A stretch of DNA of 48,045 nucleotides. It comes from Sedimentisphaerales bacterium (GTDB lineage: Bacteria; Planctomycetota; Phycisphaerae; Sedimentisphaerales; Anaerobacaceae). The position numbers and the translations under genes were made by a program. The first letter of the stretch is position 1; every line of letters begins with the position of its first letter. The notes below the pieces were generated by a model, which was not told where the DNA came from, ran no database searches, and worked only from the letters and a program-made list of their open reading frames with translations. The DNA is taken from positions 1 to 48,045 of the forward strand of contig JAFGLV010000176.1 of NCBI GenBank assembly GCA_016927855.1, in the 5' to 3' direction. Positions 25,879-33,750 of the stretch are shown here, piece after piece.

Positions 25879-27039
25879 CTATCCAACGAGCCTGAACGTG
25901 TGCCTGGCTATCATGAGTTCTTCGTTCGTCTTTACGACCTGGACGGTGACGGCGCTGTCGTCGGCAGAGATCACCGCCACACCAGCGCTGTTACGCTCCG
26001 CGTCCAGATGAATGCCCAAGAAGCCCAAGTCGCTGCAAATACGCTCTCGAATCGGCGGCGCGTTCTCGCCGATCCCTCCGGTAAAGAGCAGCCGGTCCAG
26101 TCCCCCCAGCACGGCCGAGAGCGCCCCGACGGACTTCCTCGCTTGGTAGCAGAACAGCTCGACCGCCAAAGCCGCGTGAGAACTCTCGTGTGCCTTCTCG
26201 AGCAGTTGCTGCATATCCGAGCTGAGGCCCGAGACTCCCAGCAAGCCCGACTGTCTGTTCACCATCTCGTTGATCTGGTCCGGGCTCATGCCCTTGTGCC
26301 TGAGCAGATAGAGCACCACCGCCGGGTCCAGGTCGCCGCTGCGCGTGCTCATGACCAGACCGCCGGTCGGACTGAATCCCATCGTAGTCTCAATGCTCCG
26401 TCCGTCCTTGACCGCGGCCATGCTGGCGCCGTTCCCCAGATGGGCGATGATGATCCGAGCGCCGGATGCATCGCTGCCCAACTGCTCGCACACGAACTCG
26501 TAGGACAAGCCGTGGAAGCCGTAGCGGAGGATTCCTTCATCGCGCAGCGACTGCGGCAGCGCAATCGTCTGCGCCACCGACGGCAAGGTGCGATGGAACG
26601 CGGTGTCGAAACACAACACGTGCTCGACGTCCGGGTAGGCGCGCCGGCAAGCGTTTACCACCGCGACCGCCGCCGGCAGGTGCTCCGGATCGATCGGACT
26701 CAGTGCCTCGAGCTCCTGCATCAGCTCGGGTGTCGCCCGGCAGGGCTCTCGGTAGCGAGGTCCGCCATGCACCATGCGATAGCCAACCGCGTCGAGCCCG
26801 CGCCTGCTGTTGCCTTCCTCCAGCCATACGAGCAGTGTGTTGACTGCGTCGCGCGAGTCTGTCACTGTCACGGATCGATCCGCGAGCAAACGACCTTTGC
26901 CGTCCTTGGCCCGAAAGACGCTGGTCGCAAGGCCGATCCCTGAGACACTGCCCGAAAGGAGCCGGTCCTCCGCGGGGCCCATTTCATACAACCCGAACTT
27001 GAGGCTCGAAGAACCGCTGTTCATGGCCAGAATGCGCAC
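25879..27039 (-). CDS. ackA: Acetate kinase
   Basis: 386 residues starting at GTG 27039 (AAGGA about 11 nt upstream). The N-terminus ILAMNSGSSSLKFGLYEMG and the later FDTAFHRTLP, HLGNGASM and FTGGIGENAP are all ASKHA-fold acetate kinase motifs. It transfers phosphate from acetyl phosphate to ADP. It is the first gene of a two-gene unit with phosphoketolase, an arrangement that yields ATP from pentose phosphates without glycolysis. It is divergent from the GH2 glycosidase. Confidence 0.96.
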   Translation of the reverse strand: MRILAMNSGSSSLKFGLYEMGPAEDRLLSGSVSGIGLATSVFRAKDGKGRLLADRSVTVTDSRDAVNTLLVWLEEGNSRRGLDAVGYRMVHGGPRYREPCRATPELMQELEALSPIDPEHLPAAVAVVNACRRAYPDVEHVLCFDTAFHRTLPSVAQTIALPQSLRDEGILRYGFHGLSYEFVCEQLGSDASGARIIIAHLGNGASMAAVKDGRSIETTMGFSPTGGLVMSTRSGDLDPAVVLYLLRHKGMSPDQINEMVNRQSGLLGVSGLSSDMQQLLEKAHESSHAALAVELFCYQARKSVGALSAVLGGLDRLLFTGGIGENAPPIRERICSDLGFLGIHLDAERNSAGVAVISADDSAVTVQVVKTNEELMIARHTFRLVG

Positions 27040-27073
27040 AATAACTGTGTCCTTACGCGACTACCGCAATTTA

Positions 27074-27094
27074 CGCCCCCCCACAGCGGGGGCG
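27074..27094. repeat. G/C-rich hairpin upstream of ackA
   Basis: CGCCCCC (27074-27080) pairs with GGGGGCG (27088-27094) over a 7-nt loop. It lies 35 nt upstream of the acetate kinase start, in its likely leader, in the 260-bp divergent region. It could influence translation or be a minor repeat. Confidence 0.4.
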
Positions 27095-27130
27095 ACTGCC
27101 TGCTCCATGACTGCGTTCTACGGCCGCCAG

Positions 27131-27173
27131 GCCTGTCCGGAGTAGAGGAATTTCCTGCCTCCGGACAGGCAGG
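27131..27173. repeat. Palindromic intergenic repeat (12-bp arms) between ackA and the GH2 gene
   Basis: GCCTGTCCGGAG (27131-27142) is exactly inverted as CTCCGGACAGGC (27159-27170). The loop itself contains AGGAA-T-TTCCT, so one long hairpin can form. An overlapping shorter pair, CCTGCC (27154-27159) with GGCAGG (27168-27173), could compete with it. The form is like bacterial REP elements. It stands in the divergent promoter region of acetate kinase and the GH2 glycosidase. Confidence 0.65.
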
Positions 27174-27299
27174 AGCCTCGAATCCGCCCAGTTGCGTCGT
27201 CTATACGGAGTTGCACATCGAAGCTTGAACGCAGTGCGCATCTTGCCTTAGAATCCGCTTGCCGGTTACGAACCCGGAATGATGATGTCGAAAGGTCGA

Positions 27300-30113
27300 A
27301 TGCTTATGAAAAGGACGCTATTCGCTGTCGGTTGTGCTTTGTCATTGGTGGTAGGTTCGGCGCACGCGGCTTCTGTGAACCTGTCGGGACGCTGGGCTTT
27401 TGCCTTGGATGCGAATGATGTCGGGATCGCGCGGACTTGGTTCGACCAGGCTCTCGCCGGGTCGATCCGTCTGCCCGGCTCGCTTCAAGAGCAGGGTTAC
27501 GGCGCGAAACCTTCCGCCAAGACTGAGTGGACGAGTGGTATCGGCACGGCCCTTCTGGGCGATCCGCGCTTCGCGGAATACGTCCAGGCCGAGGATTTCA
27601 TGAGTCCGTTCTGGCTGACCCCTGATCGGCACTACGTCGGCGCCGCCTGGTACCAGCGTCAGGTGACAGTGCCTGCGGACTGGAAAGGCAAGCGGATCGC
27701 CCTCTTTCTGGAGCGCCCTCATTGGCAGACGACGGTCTGGGTGGATGGACACAACATGGGAACGCGCGATGGGCTTGGCATGGTCCATGAATACGACCTG
27801 ACGGCTGTCTGCGAACCGGGGCATACCCACCGGCTGACCATCCGCGTAGACAATCGCGAGGTCGTCCCGGTCGGCAAGGACGCGCACAGCATCTCCGACC
27901 AGACGCAATCGAACTGGAACGGCATCGCCGGCCGGCTGGAATTGCGGGCGGGTCCCAAGGTCTGGTTCGACGACGTGCAGATCCACCCGAATCTGGGGGA
28001 CAGTCAGGTCAGGGTGGTGGTCCAGCTTGGCAACGGCACGGGTGTGGCCGGCTCGGGCCTACTTCGCGTCCACGCGACCAGCTACCAGAGCGAATCGCAA
28101 CATTCCACCGATCTGCAGACAGTTCCTGTCGAATGGAGTGAGCAGGGCGGGCAGGCGACCTTCGCCCATTCGATGGGGTCGGGCCTTCTGGCTTGGGACG
28201 AATACTCACCTGCACTATATCGACTCGAACTGGAACTGGTCGGCGATGGGGTCGAGGCGCAAAAGACGGTGAGCTTCGGGATGCGCGAGCTGGGCATTCA
28301 GGACAAGCAGTTCACCATCAACGGTCGCAAGATCTTCCTGCGTGGGACGCTCGAATGCTGCATCTTCCCTCAGCATGGCTATCCACCCACTGACGTAGGC
28401 GAATGGAAGCGGATCATCGGCATCGCCAAGGCGCATGGCCTGAATCACTTCCGCTTTCATTCGTGGTGCCCGCCGGAGGCCGCCTACGTCGCGGCCGATG
28501 AAATGGGCTTCTACCTCCAGGTCGAAGGGTCGTGCTGGGCCGCCTTTGGGGATGGCACCGCTCTGGACACGTGGATCTACGCGGAGATCGACCGGATGAT
28601 CCGAGCTTACGGCAACCATCCGTCCTTCTGCTTCTTCTCGCCCAGCAACGAGCCCAGCGGCCGTAATCGCGACCGGTTCCTCGGCGAACTGCTGACCACG
28701 CTGAAGGCCAAGGACGACCGCAGGTTCTACGTGGCCGGCGCCGGCTGGCCGCAGATTCCGGAGAATCAATACTCCATCGAGCAGGCGGTGCGCTTGCAGC
28801 GTTGGCCGACGTTGAGGTTCGATCGATCTGCCCAGACGTTCGATGACTACCGTAGCCACGTCGAGGCGCGTCCCATCCCGGTCGTCGGTCACGAGATCGG
28901 TCAGTGGTGCGCCTATCCCGACCTGGCGGAGGAGAACCAGTATCGCGGCGTCCTCAAGGCTAAGAACATGGCGATCTTCCGCGACAAGCTCGACAAGGCC
29001 GGCATGGGCCATCTCGCTCACGATTTCCTGATGGCTTCGGGCAAGTTCCAGACGCTGCTCTACAAGCAGGAAATCGAAGCGGCTTTGCGCACGCCTGGCT
29101 TTGCCGGCTTCGCGCTGCTGGACCTGCACGATTTCCCCGGACAGGGCACCGCGCCGGTCGGGGTGCTTAATGCGCTATGGCAAAGCAAGGGATACGTCAC
29201 GCCGGAACAGTACCGGCGCTTCTGCAATGACATCGTGCCGCTCGCGCGCATGAAGAAGCGCGTCTTCACCTCGGACGAGACGTTCGAGGCACTCATCGAG
29301 GTCGCCAATTACGGTCCGAGCGACCTGACCGACGCCGTGATACAGTGGACGTTGCGCAAAGCGACCGGCCGGTCGGTCGCCGAAGGCCGGTTGGGCGTCG
29401 GGAGGATAGCCAACCAAGGGCTTACGCGCGCCGGCCAGGTCAGCGTGCCGCTGGCCGCGTTCCAGAAAGCCGCCAAACTCAACCTGGACGTCCGGCTTCA
29501 AGGAACCTCTTGGGCGAACGACTGGGACATCTGGGTTTACCCGGTACGATTGCCGCAGCTTGGCGCGAGTGACATCGTTGTGACGCAGGACGCAGCGACA
29601 GCACTTGAACGGCTCCAAGCCGGCGGGCGCGTTCTGCTCGTGCCCGACCTGCGCACGCTCAACGTTAGGACGCAGGGCACGTTTCGCCCGATCTTCTGGA
29701 ACCGAATCACCTTTCCGAAAAACGTCGTACACACGTTGGGCATTCTCTGCGATCCGGACCATCCGGCGCTGCCAGAGTTTCCGACGGACTTTCACAGCAA
29801 CTGGCAGTGGCAGGACCTGCTCGACCGCTCCAAGCCGCTCGTGCTGAGCGATGCGCCGAGCGATCTTTGGCCGATCGTCCAGCCGATCGACGACTGGAAC
29901 GATGCGCGAAAACTGGCGGTCTTACTGGAGGCGCGCGTCGGGTCGGGTCGACTGATGCTCTGCGCGATGGACATTCTCACGGATGTCGATACGCGACCGG
30001 TGGCGCGACAGCTTCGCTACAGCCTGTTGCGGTACATGAATTCGGATCGGTTCAGCCCCCGGGTAGAGCTTTCGCCCGATCAGCTCCGCAGTCTGTTGCA
30101 GCAGGGCGAATGA
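27300..30113 (+). CDS. Exported glycoside hydrolase family 2 protein
   Basis: About 937 residues from ATG 27300, favoured because GAAAGG lies just upstream; ATGs at 27279 and 27306 are alternatives. A signal peptide ends at AHAAS. GH2 architecture follows: sugar-binding jelly roll (AAWYQRQVTVP, HWQTTVWVDG, LTIRVDNREV), an Ig-like domain, and the TIM barrel. The barrel has acid/base Glu451 in SPSNEPSG and likely nucleophile Glu532 in VVGHEIGQW. After about 700 come accessory domains, the last resembling a glutamine-amidotransferase-like fold (GGRVLLVPDL). The sugar specificity (galactose, glucuronate, mannose) is open. The final codons and stop are part of a palindromic repeat. Confidence 0.85.
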   Translation: MLMKRTLFAVGCALSLVVGSAHAASVNLSGRWAFALDANDVGIARTWFDQALAGSIRLPGSLQEQGYGAKPSAKTEWTSGIGTALLGDPRFAEYVQAEDFMSPFWLTPDRHYVGAAWYQRQVTVPADWKGKRIALFLERPHWQTTVWVDGHNMGTRDGLGMVHEYDLTAVCEPGHTHRLTIRVDNREVVPVGKDAHSISDQTQSNWNGIAGRLELRAGPKVWFDDVQIHPNLGDSQVRVVVQLGNGTGVAGSGLLRVHATSYQSESQHSTDLQTVPVEWSEQGGQATFAHSMGSGLLAWDEYSPALYRLELELVGDGVEAQKTVSFGMRELGIQDKQFTINGRKIFLRGTLECCIFPQHGYPPTDVGEWKRIIGIAKAHGLNHFRFHSWCPPEAAYVAADEMGFYLQVEGSCWAAFGDGTALDTWIYAEIDRMIRAYGNHPSFCFFSPSNEPSGRNRDRFLGELLTTLKAKDDRRFYVAGAGWPQIPENQYSIEQAVRLQRWPTLRFDRSAQTFDDYRSHVEARPIPVVGHEIGQWCAYPDLAEENQYRGVLKAKNMAIFRDKLDKAGMGHLAHDFLMASGKFQTLLYKQEIEAALRTPGFAGFALLDLHDFPGQGTAPVGVLNALWQSKGYVTPEQYRRFCNDIVPLARMKKRVFTSDETFEALIEVANYGPSDLTDAVIQWTLRKATGRSVAEGRLGVGRIANQGLTRAGQVSVPLAAFQKAAKLNLDVRLQGTSWANDWDIWVYPVRLPQLGASDIVVTQDAATALERLQAGGRVLLVPDLRTLNVRTQGTFRPIFWNRITFPKNVVHTLGILCDPDHPALPEFPTDFHSNWQWQDLLDRSKPLVLSDAPSDLWPIVQPIDDWNDARKLAVLLEARVGSGRLMLCAMDILTDVDTRPVARQLRYSLLRYMNSDRFSPRVELSPDQLRSLLQQGE

Positions 30114-30178
30114 TTGTTCGCCCCTACGGAGAATCTGAGACCCCGGTGACAGTGTAGGGGCGAATGATCATTCGCCCT
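30103..30178. repeat. Paired palindromes overlapping the GH2 stop codon
   Basis: The 25 bases at 30103-30127 (AGGGCGAATGA...CGCCCCTAC) are inverted at 30154-30178 with two mismatches. The right copy contains a perfect 20-bp palindrome, GGGCGAATGATCATTCGCCC. The left copy includes the TGA of the GH2 gene (30111-30113) and its preceding Gly-Glu codons. The element sits between two convergent genes and shares the GTAGGGGC/GCCCCTAC ends with the element at 15997-16049. Confidence 0.75.
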
Positions 30179-30202
30179 GCTCGAGAACGCCGGGCGGCGT
30201 CA

Positions 30203-31150
30203 CTACGAACTGCCCTTGTCGGCTTGCTCGTAAATCCTGGCGATGTCGTAGAGCAGAGCCTCAAGCCTGCTGAAGTATTCGTCTTCAGGGAGGCTCTCTT
30301 TGGCATCACGCAACCGCATGACCTCGAGTTCCAGTCGGTCCCGCTCGGCCCGCAGCGTCGGCGGCATCTGGGCTTCGGTCTGACTGGGAAGCAGACAGAG
30401 CTGATGGGCGCGGTAGCCGTCGAGTTCCGCGTCGTCTCTGGCGCTCTGAACGGGACGGATACCTCGGAACCAATCGGCGGGAGTGCCGAGCGCGTCACCG
30501 TTGTCGTCGAGTAAGGCGTGCTCGGTGGCGAGCCGTCCCTCGGCGGTGTAGAACTCGCTCGTCTGATGGGAGGCGGTCAGGAAGGCTTCAAGCAACGAAG
30601 TTTGCCCATCCTTGTCGAGATCAGCGGCCGGATCGACGACCGCCTGAGCCAGGAATCCGCCGAACCGCGCGTAGTTCTGCTCGAAACCGCTTTTCGTCGC
30701 GGTCACCACGACGCGTCCCGGCGCCGAGAGCTTGTTGAGGAACGGAGCGCTCGACGAAGCGGTGTTGATGATCGCAACGGGACGCGCGATCGGCTTAAGC
30801 CACGCCGCCAGTTCCTCGGCGGAGACGTCGGGGCCGCGCAGGTTGAAACGTGCCGTGCGTCCGTCGTACGTTCCGTGTCCGATCAGGACCAGCCATAGCG
30901 GCCTGACGGTCTGCGTCGCCTCACGAGCTAGTGCTTGCTGCAGATCGTTGCAGTCGGCGGGATTGGGCGCGTCCTCCAGACCGATCGCGGTGAATCGGGC
31001 GCCGCTTTTCGCGCAGGCCTGCTCCCACCGGCCGGCCCATTCGGCGAACTCGCTCGCGTATTGATCCGTTCCCGGCGCACCGACGACCACGATGACGGCC
31101 GGACGAGGCGGTTCGTCCGTTTGTGGTTCGGATGCGATGCCGAAAGCCAT
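30203..31150 (-). CDS. Caspase-like (C13/caspase-fold) protein lacking the expected catalytic cysteine
   Basis: About 315 residues from ATG 31150; the start is uncertain because everything upstream is repeat DNA. The core begins PPRPAVIVVVGAPGTDQYASEFAEW. It has the caspase-fold histidine in WLVLIGHGTYDGR, then AIINTASSSAPFL where family members usually have an A-C-x-S-G cysteine; serine takes its place here. A helical tail (about 260-315, many Glu/Arg) follows. The fold assignment is moderate and the loss of the cysteine follows from it. As the last gene of the MoxR/vWA operon it may be a binding module rather than a protease. Confidence 0.55.
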   Translation of the reverse strand: MAFGIASEPQTDEPPRPAVIVVVGAPGTDQYASEFAEWAGRWEQACAKSGARFTAIGLEDAPNPADCNDLQQALAREATQTVRPLWLVLIGHGTYDGRTARFNLRGPDVSAEELAAWLKPIARPVAIINTASSSAPFLNKLSAPGRVVVTATKSGFEQNYARFGGFLAQAVVDPAADLDKDGQTSLLEAFLTASHQTSEFYTAEGRLATEHALLDDNGDALGTPADWFRGIRPVQSARDDAELDGYRAHQLCLLPSQTEAQMPPTLRAERDRLELEVMRLRDAKESLPEDEYFSRLEALLYDIARIYEQADKGSS

Positions 31151-31392
31151 GCAGACGGTGGGCACGGCCCACCCTACCAGGACCCAACCTCCAACTACAG
31201 AAAATCCGAAATCCGAATTCCGAAATCCGAAACAAACTTGTCCTGAGCGAAGTCGAAGGATCCCAAGAACCAAAACTCGAGTGACAGAAACAGCATTGCG
31301 TATCGACTGGACCGTTTTGAACATTGGGGTCTTGGTCATTCGTGCTTGTTTTGGATTTCGAGTTTCGAATTTCGTGCTTGTCCTTCGGCTGC
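31151..31392. repeat. Block of mixed intergenic repeats inside the MoxR/vWA operon
   Basis: About 240 bp without a gene. Visible are GGGCACGGCCCACCC near 31160, a tandem series built on AATCCGAAATCCG (31202-31232), CTTGTCCTGAGCGAAGTCG (31236-31254), and GGATTTCGAGTTTCGAATTTCG (31352-31373) as another form of the tandem unit. Such strings are dispersed in environmental planctomycete DNA. Translation through them gives an open but meaningless N-terminal extension for the caspase-like gene. They separate that gene from the rest of the tightly packed operon. Confidence 0.65.
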
Positions 31393-33750
31393 TCACGGCA
31401 TTCCTTTCCAGCGACGAATCGCCCACTCCGCGATGAAACAAGCCAGCGCGAACAGGAAGACCGCCGGCATCACTCCCGGCAGGTCCCACAGCGACCTGAT
31501 CGAGACGGTCGTGATCGGCACCTCCTGACTGGGCAGGCTGCGGGCGAAGTCGTCGAGTTCGCTCAACTCGACCAACCGGCCTCTGGTCTGTCGTGCGAGC
31601 GATTCGAGCAACGCTCGGTTCGTCTGAATCGAGCCGAATTCACGCGCTTCAAGATCGACGGTCCACCCGGTCTCGGCGTCGCCTACTTTGCTCCCGTCGG
31701 GGTCGACGATTTCAGCCTGCGCGAAGTAGCCTCCGCTGGTGCGAGGCAGGTAAGTGGCCTCGAACAGCCCGCTCTCGCTCGTGGCTGGCGTCGCGGGCAG
31801 TCGAACCGTCTCGCCTCCGGGTGGGCGTACTTCGATGGCGACCGAGACGTTGTCGAGCGGCTCGAAACCCTCGTCGCGCGTGCGCACGCGCAGCACGACG
31901 GCCTGTTCTGCTCCATCGGAATCGTGCGCCACCTGGATCGACATCCGCTCGGGCACGTCGGCAACGAGCCAGCGGAGTGTCTGTCGCCAGAATTTGTCCA
32001 TGTCTTTGCGCATCTCGAGCTCGCGCAGTCCCCAGCGCCAGACGTCTCCCACGGTCAAAGCGGCGCTGCGTCCATTGCCCAGCCTCTGCACGACCAGCGC
32101 CGGCAGCGGATCGGCCTGGTCGCCGACAGTAGCGACGACCCTCGCGCCCGGCTTGACCGAATCGATGCGGTTGAGCACGCGAAAGTCCGGCATGTCGGAG
32201 AGCCGTTGGCGTTCGTCCTGCTCGTTGTCACGTAGTCTGGCCCAGGGCTCGAGCCAGCCTTCGCGCGTCAGGTTCAAACGGATCGGCGCCGTGCTCGATA
32301 CTTCCGGCACGCGGTCGAGGTATACCGGCAGGATGCCGCCGATCGGCGTGCGGTCGAAGCCGCCGCGCTGAAACGACGCCTGGCCTCCCAGCATGAGGAA
32401 GCCGCCGCCACGATCGACCACAAACCGCCGGACCAGGTCCATCTGGTCGTGCGTGAAGAACGACGCCTCCGTATCGTCGAGAATGATTGCGTGGTACTCG
32501 AACAGATCCTCAGGTGTCTTGGGGAACCCTTCCAGGAGCTCCTTCTCGTCACGTGTGCCCAGCCGCACCAGGACCGGCTGATCGTATTGTTCTGTCTGCT
32601 CCGCGTCCTCCGGGTCGAACCCGCGGTAGAGCGGATTGCTCGATTCGCCTGCGTGTCCGCGCCAGTCGTATTTCGGCTCGCGCAGCGCCACGCGAATCAG
32701 GCCCACCAAGTCCACCTGCTCGTCGTCACTGATGGCCCGCTTGAGGAAGGCGAACTCCCAATCGGGTCGGCCTCCCACGTAGAGGATGCGGTAAGGGCCT
32801 TCACCGCGATCCACGACGACGGTCCGCTCGTTATTGGCCAGAGTCGCCTCTTCGGACTGCTCGGATTTCTCGTCGGTGACTTCTGCGATGCGCAGGCGAT
32901 AGAAAAGTACACCTGTTTCTTCCGGGCGCAGGCGAAAACGAAAGACCTGCTTGTCTTCGTTCCTGCGGATCGACCATTGTTGTCGTTCGACCACCGCGCC
33001 CGCCTCAGTGGTCAGTTCGATGGCTACGTTACGTGCTGCAAAGCCGGTGGCCTGTGCATCAGCCTGAATCGTAACCGGTGCATCCTCGAACGCGGTCTGG
33101 CTCACGGAGACATTCGATAGCGCGATGTCGCGCTGCGGCGCCGAGCGACCTACCACGACGGGGTAGACCGGCGGCAGGCCGGAGACGTCGTATGTTTGCT
33201 CGCCCATGTCGGTCGCGATCCCGTCCGTCATCAGGAGCACACCCGCTAAAGGTCGATTGCGATAGCGCTCGGCGATGGTGTGCAGGACGGTGCCGATGGA
33301 CGAGACTTTGCCGTCGAAGGTCAGTTCGGAGAAGTCCGTTGTGCGGCGCAGACGCGAGTCGAACGTGTATTGACGAAGCTGGAAATTCTCCGCCAGCGCC
33401 GCCACCCACGTGCCGCCTCCGTCTGCGGGCAGGATCGCCCTGAGCGCGTCGCCGCGACTTTGGTCACTACCTCGGTCGCGGATGTTCATGCTGTCGCTGT
33501 TGTCGGCAGCCACCACGAAGAGGTTGGCGCCGGACTTGGCCCGCCGGCCGCTCCAGAGGGGCTCGATCAGGCACAGCGCCAGAATCAGCACACCGAGCAG
33601 CTTGAGGCAAAACGCGATCGTGTGCGCGGCGCCAAGTCCAGGAGCGTGGCGGTACGACCAGACCAGCAGCGCGAGCACGACAAGAACCAAGACCCCGGCC
33701 GGCCAGACCCAACCGCTCCAGGGGATGCTGATGGCACCGAGTAACGTCAT
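31393..33750 (-). CDS. Membrane-anchored vWA and glutamine-amidotransferase-like protein
   Basis: 785 residues. Two N-terminal membrane helices (about 17-34 and 45-65) are followed by a vWA-like domain whose MIDAS reads DNSDSM. A beta-sandwich region comes next. Then there is a class-I GATase-like fold around 380-460 (YHAIILDDTEASFF, GGGFLMLGG), an Ig-like tail and a C-terminal membrane helix (about 752-775). This plan is common in planctomycete MoxR-linked operons, where it probably forms part of a periplasmic metal-dependent adhesion complex. Its ATG overlaps the stop of the giant coiled-coil gene by 4 nt. No enzyme activity is evident. Confidence 0.75.
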   Translation of the reverse strand: MTLLGAISIPWSGWVWPAGVLVLVVLALLVWSYRHAPGLGAAHTIAFCLKLLGVLILALCLIEPLWSGRRAKSGANLFVVAADNSDSMNIRDRGSDQSRGDALRAILPADGGGTWVAALAENFQLRQYTFDSRLRRTTDFSELTFDGKVSSIGTVLHTIAERYRNRPLAGVLLMTDGIATDMGEQTYDVSGLPPVYPVVVGRSAPQRDIALSNVSVSQTAFEDAPVTIQADAQATGFAARNVAIELTTEAGAVVERQQWSIRRNEDKQVFRFRLRPEETGVLFYRLRIAEVTDEKSEQSEEATLANNERTVVVDRGEGPYRILYVGGRPDWEFAFLKRAISDDEQVDLVGLIRVALREPKYDWRGHAGESSNPLYRGFDPEDAEQTEQYDQPVLVRLGTRDEKELLEGFPKTPEDLFEYHAIILDDTEASFFTHDQMDLVRRFVVDRGGGFLMLGGQASFQRGGFDRTPIGGILPVYLDRVPEVSSTAPIRLNLTREGWLEPWARLRDNEQDERQRLSDMPDFRVLNRIDSVKPGARVVATVGDQADPLPALVVQRLGNGRSAALTVGDVWRWGLRELEMRKDMDKFWRQTLRWLVADVPERMSIQVAHDSDGAEQAVVLRVRTRDEGFEPLDNVSVAIEVRPPGGETVRLPATPATSESGLFEATYLPRTSGGYFAQAEIVDPDGSKVGDAETGWTVDLEAREFGSIQTNRALLESLARQTRGRLVELSELDDFARSLPSQEVPITTVSIRSLWDLPGVMPAVFLFALACFIAEWAIRRWKGMP

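Noticed and set aside
31151..31489. N-terminal extension of the caspase-like protein
   Set aside because: It translates dispersed intergenic repeats and overlaps the end of the upstream gene.
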